A stretch of 7,222 nt of DNA from Chloroflexota bacterium (GCA_029555885.1 JAKPQT010000068.1:1-7222); one strand, 5' to 3'. Shown: positions 1 through 6,157, counted from the stretch's first letter. Numbers and translations: made by a program. Notes: a model not told the origin generated them from the sequence alone.

Positions 1-11
1 TCTCTTGCGGG

Positions 12-239
12 TCAGGGGTTGTCGTAGACATCCTCATCCTCCATGTCGTGCGTGATCTCCTTGTGGTCAGGGCAGCGCACCATGATGTGACCGTCATCTG
101 TGTTCTTGCGGTAGAGCCACCCGGCCTGCTTGATCCAGGCAACGCATTGGCGGGGTGTGTCACCGGCCACAGTCAGCCTGGCCTTGCAGCCGGTTTTATC
201 GCAGAAAACAGAGGCTTCAACATCCCAAAACACCGGCAT
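12..239 (-). CDS. Small Cys-containing protein, possibly zinc-binding, 75 aa
   Basis: The ATG (237-239) is preceded by GGGGAGG (246-252) six bases upstream; the TGA is at 12-14. The sequence shows FCDKTGCKA (12-20, Cys13 and Cys18), PRQCVAWIKQAGWLYRK (29-45, Cys32) and VRCPDHKE (54-61, Cys56 and His59). The spacing C-x4-C ... C-x2-H, with a G-W in between, looks like a small zinc-ribbon-type fold as found in many phage orphans. The acidic end, MEDEDVYDNP, may be disordered. The function is unknown. A 52-nt gap (240-291) separates it from the preceding gene and holds little beyond the ribosome site. Confidence 0.65.
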   Translation of the reverse strand: MPVFWDVEASVFCDKTGCKARLTVAGDTPRQCVAWIKQAGWLYRKNTDDGHIMVRCPDHKEITHDMEDEDVYDNP

Positions 240-291
240 GGTATACCTCCCCTAAGAAACGATTCCCGTCCCTTTCGGACAGTAAGGGCCG

Positions 292-597
292 TTAGGCGTT
301 CTGTCGCATATAGTCAAGCCATCCGGTAACATCGGTCTGCCTGCTGGCATACACCCACCAGCCAGGAATTGTGCCGTATTCATACGACTGGCTAAACTGC
401 TGCACCGTGCCTGCGAGAACCTTGCCATCTCTCGGCAGTTCACAGGGCGGATGCGCCTCGGTCCACGTCACCATGTCACCATTCCGTTCCAGCACGATGA
501 CGTAGAAAGCCAGCATTTCGGTGAAAGTGTCACCCGGCTGCGGATTGCCGAACTGTTGAGCCGTGATGACCTCATTGCGTTGCCAGGATTCAGACAT
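292..597 (-). CDS. Conserved phage-type hypothetical protein, 101 aa
   Basis: The ATG (595-597) is preceded by AGGGGAG four bases upstream and the frame ends in TAA. The protein is acidic to neutral and rich in aromatic residues, with NPQPGDTFTEMLAFYVIVLE (18-37), HPPCELPRDGKV (49-60), then a Q-Q-F-S-Q-S-Y-E-Y-G block and IPGWWVYASRQTDVTGWLDY (77-96). The order G-D-x-F-T-E-M, P-P-C-x-L-P-x-D-G-K, Y-G-x-I-P-G-x-W-V, D-V-x-G-W-L resembles a small family I recall from phage genomes without a known role. No membrane segment or catalytic motif is seen. It starts a new translation unit after the intergenic hairpin. Confidence 0.75.
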   Translation of the reverse strand: MSESWQRNEVITAQQFGNPQPGDTFTEMLAFYVIVLERNGDMVTWTEAHPPCELPRDGKVLAGTVQQFSQSYEYGTIPGWWVYASRQTDVTGWLDYMRQNA

Positions 598-631
598 GTT
601 GCTCCCCTAACCAACGACTACGACCGCCAAC

Positions 632-732
632 TCCCGGCCCTGCCCCGGCACCCCTCGCGTGGGTGTTCGATCGGTTGATGCCTGCTGTCAGACCGCACCG
701 AGGGGTGCCGTCGCCGCGCAGCAGGACCGGGA
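632..732 (-). ncRNA. Long nested hairpin in the 598-736 intergenic gap
   Basis: The 139-bp gap holds a nested fold. The outer stem pairs 632-643 with 721-732 (12 bp, one of them a G-U on the minus-strand RNA that would be an A-C mismatch on the plus strand). The middle stem pairs 646-657 with 699-710 (perfect 12 bp), extended by 659-661 with 696-698. The inner stem pairs 672-678 with 688-695 (7 bp, one bulge) around a 9-nt loop. No U-tract follows, so a standard intrinsic terminator is unlikely. It could be a structured leader of the 101-aa gene, a processing or attenuation element, a small RNA, or a MITE-like palindromic insertion. The stems are seen directly; the role is inference. Confidence 0.5.
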
Positions 733-736
733 CCCC

Positions 737-1120
737 TCAGCGATGGCTCAGGCCCAGCACCCGGCCTGTGGCGCTCGCCCGGTGCACCAGGATGGCCTCC
801 CCCGCCCGGTAAGGCTGACCGCCAGCCACCGCCGCGCACCCTTCCGGCGGCAGCTGCCCCGCGCGCTGAGACCAGCACACCTGCTGCCGGCCGCGATACG
901 CCGGCCCGCCGAACAGCGCCCGCACGCTGACCACCACGCGCGGCTGCGACGTGTAGGCCGGCGGCGCATCGCCCGCGGTCGTAGCCGGCGCCGGGGTTGC
1001 AGCCAGGCCAGGCAGAACGCCAGCGAACAGGAGCAGCAGGGCCACGACGATGGCGAGAATGGCGAGCCCGAGGAGCCGCTGCCGGCGGCCCCAGGCATCC
1101 TGCGTGATGTGTGGTTGCAT
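737..1120 (-). CDS. Small single-pass membrane protein, 127 aa
   Basis: A short polar N-terminus with basic GRRQR (11-15) precedes one hydrophobic segment, LLGLAILAIVVALLLLFAGVLPGLA (16-40), then a Pro/Ala/Thr-rich stretch (41-60) and a compact domain to residue 127 with Cys82 and Cys95. The positive-inside rule predicts the C-terminal domain outside the cytoplasm, where the two Cys could form a disulfide. No lipobox follows the segment, so it reads as a membrane anchor or uncleaved signal. I do not recognise the family. The ATG at 1118-1120 is preferred because AAAGG (1128-1132) sits seven bases upstream. A GTG at 1135 overlapping the previous stop (GTGA) would add five residues and is a real alternative. 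It is odd to find it downstream of DNA modification genes. Confidence 0.65.
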   Translation of the reverse strand: MQPHITQDAWGRRQRLLGLAILAIVVALLLLFAGVLPGLAATPAPATTAGDAPPAYTSQPRVVVSVRALFGGPAYRGRQQVCWSQRAGQLPPEGCAAVAGGQPYRAGEAILVHRASATGRVLGLSHR

Positions 1121-1131
1121 GGTCGCACCTT

Positions 1132-1491
1132 TCACGAGCGCAGCTCGCGGAACTCGAACAACTCCGCCAACTCCGGCCGGCGTTCCACCGCGGCCCGGGC
1201 GAGCCGGGAGGTCAGGTTGTTGTTCAGCTTGAAGCCGCTGTCGTCCTGCGTCTGGACGGCGTACTCCCAGCGCAGGCGCTCAGCGATGGCCTTGGCGCCG
1301 AAGCGCTTGCGGCCGCGGCGCTGGACCTGCTCGGCGTAGTGGATGAAGGCGGTCAACACGTGCGGGTTGGCCGCCAGCCAGCGGGCGAAGTAGGCGTCCA
1401 GCGTCTCGTGCTCCTGCGCGCCGACGGGCACGATGGGCGCGAGAGGCGGATCAAACAGGGAGGGTTGTTCGGCAGGGTTGACGACGATCAC
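1132..1491 (-). CDS. Conserved phage-type protein of unknown function, 119 aa, GTG start
   Basis: The C-terminal half, RKRFGAKAIAERLRW (61-75), then FKLNNNLTSRLARAAV (87-102) and PELAELFEFRELRS (106-119), strongly resembles a small conserved family I remember from many phage and prophage genomes, always annotated as hypothetical: a basic F/Y-G-A-K-x-I-x-E-R-x-R-W segment, a K-x-N-N-N block and an F-x-x-R-x-L-R-S end. A DNA-binding or structural role is possible but not shown. The GTG at 1489-1491 overlaps the methyltransferase stop (GTGA) and has GGAGGT (1498-1503) six bases upstream, which decides the start. An earlier in-frame ATG at 1698 would read 69 residues of out-of-frame methyltransferase sequence and is rejected. 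Confidence 0.75.
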   Translation of the reverse strand: MIVVNPAEQPSLFDPPLAPIVPVGAQEHETLDAYFARWLAANPHVLTAFIHYAEQVQRRGRKRFGAKAIAERLRWEYAVQTQDDSGFKLNNNLTSRLARAAVERRPELAELFEFRELRS

Positions 1492-2894
1492 TTGACCACC
1501 TCCATGCAGATGACTTCCTCCCAATCGATGCGCGGGCTGCCGTTGCGCTCGGCCAGGCGCCGAAAGAAGCCTTTCCTCTCGACGGTACGGGTTTCCGGTG
1601 CGCCGAAGAGGGTGTGCTGGGTGCCGTGGTCCTCGACCTGCCAGGCCCGATGCACGTGCAGCGTGCGGAAGCCGGCCGCCTCGCAGAGCTGGCGCCACTG
1701 GTCGCAGAAGGGCACCCGCTGGCCATTGCGCACATAGTCCTTGACCACGAAAACGGCCACTCCACCAGGCCGTAAGACCTGGTGCACCTGATCGACGATC
1801 GCCCGGGAAGCCGACCAGAACGAATCGGCGGCCAGCCGGCCGATCTGCCCCTCCGCCAGGCCATAGCCTGCCGCAAAGGCTTGCGAAGAGGACCCTGCCG
1901 GCCTCCCGGTCAGCTTGCCGGGGTCAATCCCATTACGGTCATGGATGCTCTGCTCGTACGGCGGCGAGGAGACGGCGGCGTCGAAGTCGCCCGGCGGCAG
2001 GCCCTCCAACTGTCCCGGCGTGTTGCCATACTTCACGAAGGCGCCCGGCTCGCTCGGCTCAGTGCCCCGCTGCCCGTTGCGCCGGCCGTTGTGATCCTGC
2101 GACATGGGCAGGTTGTACGGCGGCGAGGAGACGGCCGCCTCGAACGACCCGGTGGGCATGTCGCCCAGTTGGCCGTCGGTCCGCGAGTATGTCCCCCGGA
2201 AGCAGCCGGGCCCTTGGTGCTGATTCTGGTCGCGCTCGCCTTTCGTGAAATCGCGCTTATCGTTGCCCGCATACGGCGGACTGCTGACCGCGGCGGCGAA
2301 ATCCCCCGCCGGCAGGTTGGCGAGATTCCCCGGCGTATCGCCGTAGCGGCCGCCCTGGGCCTTGCGCAGCGCCCAACCCTCAGCCCCGCGCACGTAGGAG
2401 CCATCCGCCATCCTGAGATGGGACGCCCCTTCATCGCCCTGGCCGTCGATGCGCGCGGCGGCGTAGGGCGGGCTGGAAATAAGCGCATCAACGGATGCGC
2501 CGGCGTCCGCAGCCGCCAGCACGGCAGCCAGGTTGCGGCTGTCACCCTGCACGATCCGGGCGCTACCCCAGCCGGGCAAGAGGCCCGCGTAGCGCGCCTG
2601 CCACAGGTCCAGGTTGGCCTGGGCCAGCGCCACGAACTTGGGCTCCAGCTCGCAGCCGGTCCAGTGGATGCCGGCCTGCATGAGCGGCAGGGCGATGGTC
2701 GCCACGCCGCCGAAGGGGTCCACACAAACGTCGCCGGCCTTGAGCCAGCCGTGGATCAGCAGGTGATCGACGATGCGGAAGGCCAGGCCGCGCGCCAGCT
2801 TGGCCGGGTGGCTGAACGCGTCCGGCACAAGGTCATTACGGGACCAGCCGTCGGCATACAGGCCGTGCCAGTCAGTAATGGGATAAGCGGTCAT
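1488..2894 (-). CDS. Amino-type (N6-adenine/N4-cytosine) DNA methyltransferase with four SSPPY motifs
   Basis: This 468-aa enzyme carries the SAM-binding motif VCVDPFGGVATIALPL (56-71) with a following acidic CELEP (81-85), and the catalytic motif S-S-P-P-Y. Motif IV appears four times: 140-144, 204-208, 256-260 and 309-313. The last three sit at the end of a 25-residue unit starting at Tyr184, Tyr236 and Tyr289 (Y-G-x-T-P-G-x-L, then LPxGDFxAAVSSPPY). A degenerate fifth unit begins at Tyr344 (YGLAEGQIGRLAADSFW) without SPPY. LRPGGVAVFVVKDYVRNGQ (374-392) completes the Rossmann core. Target base cannot be decided from the motif. The ATG (2892-2894) overlaps the cytosine methyltransferase stop, with GGAG upstream. 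It probably works with that enzyme in protecting phage DNA. Confidence 0.88.
   Translation of the reverse strand: MTAYPITDWHGLYADGWSRNDLVPDAFSHPAKLARGLAFRIVDHLLIHGWLKAGDVCVDPFGGVATIALPLMQAGIHWTGCELEPKFVALAQANLDLWQARYAGLLPGWGSARIVQGDSRNLAAVLAAADAGASVDALISSPPYAAARIDGQGDEGASHLRMADGSYVRGAEGWALRKAQGGRYGDTPGNLANLPAGDFAAAVSSPPYAGNDKRDFTKGERDQNQHQGPGCFRGTYSRTDGQLGDMPTGSFEAAVSSPPYNLPMSQDHNGRRNGQRGTEPSEPGAFVKYGNTPGQLEGLPPGDFDAAVSSPPYEQSIHDRNGIDPGKLTGRPAGSSSQAFAAGYGLAEGQIGRLAADSFWSASRAIVDQVHQVLRPGGVAVFVVKDYVRNGQRVPFCDQWRQLCEAAGFRTLHVHRAWQVEDHGTQHTLFGAPETRTVERKGFFRRLAERNGSPRIDWEEVICMEVVK
1498..1503 (-). promoter_or_regulatory. Ribosome binding site fixing the GTG start at 1491
   Basis: GGAGGT lies inside the last codons of the methyltransferase gene, six bases before a GTG that overlaps its stop codon. 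It is the reason for choosing this GTG over distant ATG codons. Confidence 0.7.
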
Positions 2895-4345
2895 TGGAGG
2901 GTCTCCACACAGCGTTGAAACAACATGCTCATAACTGGGGGTGTGACGGCATTCCCCAGCAGCCGCACCTGCTGGCGCTGGTTGCCCAGCAGGATGTAGT
3001 CCGACGGGAACGCCATCGCCGCCTTGATTTCGTGCGGCACAAGCATGCGGAAGCCACAGTCCTCGACGCGCGGCTCGTCACTCGCCTCAGGCACCACCAG
3101 CGCGTGCCGGTCCACCGTGGAAACTGTACCCATCGCCTCGGTCACGGGATGGACGGCGTCCCGCCCGTTGTAGTAGCTCGCCAGGAACGGCACGACCAGT
3201 GAGTGATGGTCCGTGGCCGTGATGGTGCCCAGCGGCTCAGTTACTAACCGCGCCCAACCCGGCGTATAGTTCGCCACGATGAACGGCGGCGGCACCACGA
3301 GGCCGTGATGCGGCTCTGACAGGATCGTACCGATTGGCTGCTCGACGGGTGTGTTGGTAATGCCGCCGTTGTAGAACTGGGTGATGAACGGCACCGCCAG
3401 CGCCAGCGTCTGGCGGGTCGTTTGCGTCGGCAGTGTGCCCGTGACCGGGTAGCCGTAGACTCGCCCGTCCTGGCTGTGATCGAGCGGTACCGTCACCGGC
3501 ACCCGTCCGAACTTACGCAGGCCGGCCTCGATGCGCCGCAGGGTGTTCGGCTTGAGCGGCTTCTGGCGGTTGCCGATGCGCTCCAGGGGCAGGCACCAGT
3601 CAATGGCCGTCCACGCCGGCGCAAACCGGGGTGTCACCGGCTGGGCACATTGCGGACAGCAGTAGACGTACTGGCGGCGCGCGCCGTACCGGCCCCACGG
3701 ATACGCGGGCCGCTTCCAGCTCTGCACCGCAGCCACCTGTTGCTGGCAGTGCGGGCAGAACGCCGTCGGCCGGAAGTCGAGGTCCGGCGCCCGGTTGCCC
3801 CGCTGCCAGAAGACGACATACATCCGGTCGCGCGACTGCGGCACCCCATCGGCGAACATCGAGTTGAAGTAGACGATGCGGTGCTCGTAATCCAGCAGGT
3901 GCATGGCGTGCAACCAGGCGTCGAACAGGCGCCACTTGCGGGCATCCACCACGTTCTCGACGATGATCACACGGTAGTTATGCCGCTCGGCGAACCGTGG
4001 CACATCCCACATCGTCGCCCGGCTGCGCTCGGCGGCCGGGTCGATGGGGCTGTCGTCGAAGAGCCGGGCCTGCTGGACGCGCTCCACGCCCTTCGACAGG
4101 CTGTGATTCGTGCATTCCGGCGAGGTGATCAGGATGTCGGTCGCCTGGTAGCGCCGCGGGTCACAGGCGGAGATGTCCACGCAGTCATGCGCCGCGTTGG
4201 GGAAGTTCGAGTTGTGCGTGTCGACGGCCAGGCGCCAGTGGTTCAGGGCCAGCCGCAGCTCAGCGCCTGCCTGGACGACACCGATCGACGAGCCGCCGGC
4301 GCCGCAGAACTGGTCCGTTACGGTGATGGAGGTAGACGGTATCAT
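2891..4345 (-). CDS. DNA (cytosine-5-)-methyltransferase
   Basis: This 484-aa enzyme transfers a methyl group from S-adenosylmethionine to C5 of cytosine. Visible motifs: I, DQFCGAGGSS (11-20); IV, ITSPECTNHS (73-82) with catalytic Cys78; VI, ENV (130-132); VIII, QSRDRMYVVF (170-179); IX-like, RMLVPHE (433-439); X, LLGNAVTPP (462-470). Motif IV is S-P-E-C rather than the classical P-C, a variant I recall from phage enzymes. Between VIII and IX lie a probable zinc ribbon (C197-x2-C200 ... C230-x2-C233) and a region of about four repeats of the type V-x-E-P-L-G-T-I-x-x-x-D-H-H-x-L-V-V-P-F (about 300-420), presumably part of target recognition. The ATG at 4343-4345 overlaps the previous stop (ATGA). 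An upstream 52-residue extension is out-of-frame reading of the neighbour. No restriction partner is visible. Confidence 0.92.
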   Translation of the reverse strand: MIPSTSITVTDQFCGAGGSSIGVVQAGAELRLALNHWRLAVDTHNSNFPNAAHDCVDISACDPRRYQATDILITSPECTNHSLSKGVERVQQARLFDDSPIDPAAERSRATMWDVPRFAERHNYRVIIVENVVDARKWRLFDAWLHAMHLLDYEHRIVYFNSMFADGVPQSRDRMYVVFWQRGNRAPDLDFRPTAFCPHCQQQVAAVQSWKRPAYPWGRYGARRQYVYCCPQCAQPVTPRFAPAWTAIDWCLPLERIGNRQKPLKPNTLRRIEAGLRKFGRVPVTVPLDHSQDGRVYGYPVTGTLPTQTTRQTLALAVPFITQFYNGGITNTPVEQPIGTILSEPHHGLVVPPPFIVANYTPGWARLVTEPLGTITATDHHSLVVPFLASYYNGRDAVHPVTEAMGTVSTVDRHALVVPEASDEPRVEDCGFRMLVPHEIKAAMAFPSDYILLGNQRQQVRLLGNAVTPPVMSMLFQRCVETLQ

Positions 4346-4788
4346 GCTGATTGCTCCAGCCAGGCTTTCATCTGGCCGCCGCGCTCTCCGATGCCGCCGT
4401 GCGCCTCCACGACGGCCACCCCGTGCCGGCTGCACCAGGCGCCGAAGCCGTCCAGCGCCGGGGCATAGCTCCGGCCGAGGTTGACGAACGCCCGCTGGCA
4501 CTCGGGATGCCGCAGCAGCCAGCGCAGCAGCTCGCTGCTGACCTCCGGGGCGAGCGCGCGGGCCCGCTCAGCCGTCATGCGCCGGTCGTAGTCGGCGATC
4601 ATACGATCCTCGTCGATCAGGCCATGCTCGGCCGAGAGGATGAAGACCTGGGTGGCCACCAGGTGCCCGGCTTTTCTGGCGCGGCGCAGCACCCGGAATG
4701 CCGGCCCGTCATAGCGCTCGATGGCCGGCAGCTTGCCGGGATCGGGGCGCTTCGTCTCCGAACAGCCGATGATGAGTAAGCGGTTCAT
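4342..4788 (-). CDS. DUF6884 / YaaA-like protein, 148 aa
   Basis: Conserved blocks are IIGCSETKR (6-14), PAIERYDGPAFRVLR (21-35), FILSAEHGLI (49-58), IADYDRRM (64-71) and a C-terminal GGIGERGGQMKAWL (131-144). The C-S-x-T-K-R, I-L-S-A-x-x-G-L-I and Y-D blocks are the pattern I associate with DUF6884 and related YaaA-like proteins, which occur widely in phages and mobile elements, sometimes near nucleic-acid modification genes. The biochemical activity is not established. The ATG at 4786-4788 overlaps the preceding stop and has GGAG about 9 nt upstream; a 16-residue upstream extension would only re-read the previous gene. Its TGA overlaps the ATG of the cytosine methyltransferase, so the two are likely translationally coupled. 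Confidence 0.65.
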   Translation of the reverse strand: MNRLLIIGCSETKRPDPGKLPAIERYDGPAFRVLRRARKAGHLVATQVFILSAEHGLIDEDRMIADYDRRMTAERARALAPEVSSELLRWLLRHPECQRAFVNLGRSYAPALDGFGAWCSRHGVAVVEAHGGIGERGGQMKAWLEQSA

Positions 4789-5192
4789 CGTGGCGTCTCC
4801 AGCGCAGCCAGCGCCCGGTCCGCGATGTGCCCCATCCATTGCCAGAGCCGGCGCTCTTCACGCGGCGCGCCCAGCGGCGTGCCCGTCATCGTGTGGGCGC
4901 GCTGAGCGATCTGTTCGAGTGCCGCGCGCAGTTGGGCGGTTTCGGCTGCGGCAGCGCACCGTCCGGCACAGGCAGATGCGCGGGCTTCCGGGGCATCCGC
5001 GCGTGCCGTCCCGGCGGCGTAGCCGGCGGCCCAGATACGGGTGCGATAGTCCTCCTGGATGAGGGCCGCGCGTTGGGTGTCGCTGAGGCGCTGCCATTCG
5101 GCGAGTACCTCGGCGTTGTAGGCGACCAGCTCCGCCAGCTTGACGAAAGGATAGCCGCTCATCAGGCGGCGGAAAGTTGCTTTGTTAGCCAT
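4785..5192 (-). CDS. Hypothetical phage protein, 135 aa
   Basis: The ATG (5190-5192) is preceded by a strong GAGGAG site 14 nt after the previous stop, and the TGA overlaps the next ATG (ATGA, 4785-4788). The protein is mostly helical in character. Residues 1-60 contain MANKATFRRLMSGYPFVKLAELVAYNAEVLAEWQRLSDTQ (stretches at 1-20 and 21-40), followed by an Ala-rich helix and a region with two Cys (74 and 78). A C-terminal part with ERRLWQWMGHIADRALAALE follows. No catalytic motif, signal peptide or membrane segment is visible. I do not recognise the family. Its position suggests an accessory gene of the replication/modification operon. Confidence 0.7.
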   Translation of the reverse strand: MANKATFRRLMSGYPFVKLAELVAYNAEVLAEWQRLSDTQRAALIQEDYRTRIWAAGYAAGTARADAPEARASACAGRCAAAAETAQLRAALEQIAQRAHTMTGTPLGAPREERRLWQWMGHIADRALAALETPR

Positions 5193-5205
5193 GTCCCTGC
5201 TCCTC

Positions 5206-5412
5206 TCAGTAGGGCAAGCGGCGCGCGTCGAGCACGCACCGTGGGGCTGCTGGTCGGCGCACCAGGCGCCCAGGCAGCCAGGCCGGCCGGCGACAGGACC
5301 GCCGCGCGGGCGGAGTGGGCCGCGGCAGCGGGATCATCTTAGCTTCCGGGCCGGCGGTCACTTGCCAGCAGCCCGGAAAAATCTCGGTCCAGACAGGTTG
5401 CGAGTCGGACAT
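5206..5412 (-). CDS. Small hypothetical protein, 68 aa
   Basis: The ATG (5410-5412) lies 4 nt after the helicase-loader stop, with GAAAGG overlapping the end of that gene. The TGA is directly followed by the GAGGAG site of the next gene, so the frame fits the gap exactly. Residues 1-29 (SDSQPVWTEIFPGCWQVTAG...) look protein-like. The remainder is Arg/Pro-rich and less convincing. In the frame shared with the next gene the same DNA reads as a Cys-containing segment around GAWCADQQPHGACSTRAAC, but that reading has no visible start. Function unknown. A frameshift or a shorter real product cannot be excluded. Confidence 0.5.
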   Translation of the reverse strand: MSDSQPVWTEIFPGCWQVTAGPEAKMIPLPRPTPPARRSCRRPAWLPGRLVRRPAAPRCVLDARRLPY

Positions 5413-5416
5413 GGGA

Positions 5417-6157
5417 TTAGCCTTTCATCTCCCGCCGGTCGGGGCCGTCGAGCTTGAGACAGACGGCCATCTCCCGCAGGCGGGACCACGTGCGCGGTCC
5501 GAGCCGTGCAGCCAGGTCGGTTTCGTCCAGGTTGGCGGTCAGCAGGATCGGCCGGCCGCTCAAATAACGCTCGTTGACGATGGCGTACAGCAGGTCCTGA
5601 TACCAGCCGACCGCCTTGACATCAGCCGTACCGACATCATCCAGCACGGCCAGCCAGGGCAGGGCCAGCTCCGCGAGCAGGTCGGCCTCGCGCGGCGCGG
5701 CCTCGTCCGAGTAGGAACGTTTGATCTGCCGTAGCAGGTCGGTTTCGGTCGTGAACTTCACGTCCCGCCCGGCGTCCAGCGCCTGCTTCGCGAGGCTCAC
5801 AACGAGGTGTGTCTTGCCGCAGCCGCAGCCTGTGACCCGCAACGGGTCGGCCTGACCAGGGAACTCCCGGCGCGCGTCCTGCAACGGCGCATAGAGCACC
5901 AGACTGCCAGGCGGGGTCGCGCCGGCCAGCCAGCCGGCGGCAATGGAGCGCGCTGCCTGCTTGGCCGTGCGCTCGGCGGCGGTCAGGGGCTTGTAGCTTT
6001 CCAGCGTCATGGCGGCCAGCGCACCTGCAAACAGGGTCGCGCGCTTGCCGGCCAGGGTGCAGCGACAGGGCACGAGCCGACCGAACTCGGCATGCCCTGG
6101 CGCAACGTCATGCACCAGGAAGCCGCGTCCCTGGCACAGCGGGCAGCTCTCACTCAT
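5417..6157 (-). CDS. DnaC-like AAA+ helicase loader
   Basis: This 246-aa AAA+ ATPase of the DnaC/DnaI type would load the replicative helicase onto phage DNA together with the DnaD-type initiator. An N-terminal zinc-binding site is likely: C5-x2-C8 and C31-x-C33. The Walker A-like segment TGCGCGKT is at 109-116, Walker B LAVLDDVG at 169-176, a YAIVNERYLSGRP box at 191-203, sensor-1-like ILLTANL at 204-210, and an arginine box PRTWSRL at 221-227. Compared with the usual LxLYGPPGxGKTHL, about 18 residues (92-109) separate LVLYAP from GCGCGKTHL, and the first P-loop Gly is Thr. ATG at 6155-6157 is preferred over upstream Mets because it follows GAGGA, begins the zinc motif and overlaps the DnaD stop by 8 nt. 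The longer frame only re-reads the DnaD C-terminus. Confidence 0.85.
   Translation of the reverse strand: MSESCPLCQGRGFLVHDVAPGHAEFGRLVPCRCTLAGKRATLFAGALAAMTLESYKPLTAAERTAKQAARSIAAGWLAGATPPGSLVLYAPLQDARREFPGQADPLRVTGCGCGKTHLVVSLAKQALDAGRDVKFTTETDLLRQIKRSYSDEAAPREADLLAELALPWLAVLDDVGTADVKAVGWYQDLLYAIVNERYLSGRPILLTANLDETDLAARLGPRTWSRLREMAVCLKLDGPDRREMKG

Noticed and set aside
240..291. Terminator or promoter in the short gap before the 75-aa gene
   Set aside because: Only weak 4-5 bp pairings and no U-run or convincing -10/-35 boxes are visible beyond the ribosome site.
658..698. Possible tRNA because of a TTCGATC T-loop-like string
   Set aside because: The flanking bases do not form a T-stem, and no acceptor or anticodon arm fits. 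The string lies in the loop of the intergenic hairpin.
618..878. 86-aa minus-strand frame spanning the intergenic hairpin
   Set aside because: It overlaps the membrane-protein gene in another frame, is Gly/Arg-rich, lacks a ribosome site and conflicts with the palindromic structure.
659..1339. 226-aa open frame on the plus strand
   Set aside because: It covers the membrane-protein gene and its neighbour in antisense, is Arg/Ala-rich, and has no ribosome site or motif.
1782..2918. 378-aa open frame on the plus strand
   Set aside because: It is antisense to the amino-methyltransferase, whose motifs are decisive. It has no recognisable domain, and long antisense frames are common in GC-rich coding DNA.
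3422..4468. 348-aa open frame on the plus strand
   Set aside because: It lies antisense to the cytosine methyltransferase and the DUF6884-like gene; its Arg/Pro/Val-rich composition is typical of a shadow frame.
2891..4501. Longer start for the cytosine methyltransferase (536 aa)
   Set aside because: The added residues are Arg/Gly-rich out-of-frame translation of the preceding gene; the ATGA overlap start is far better.
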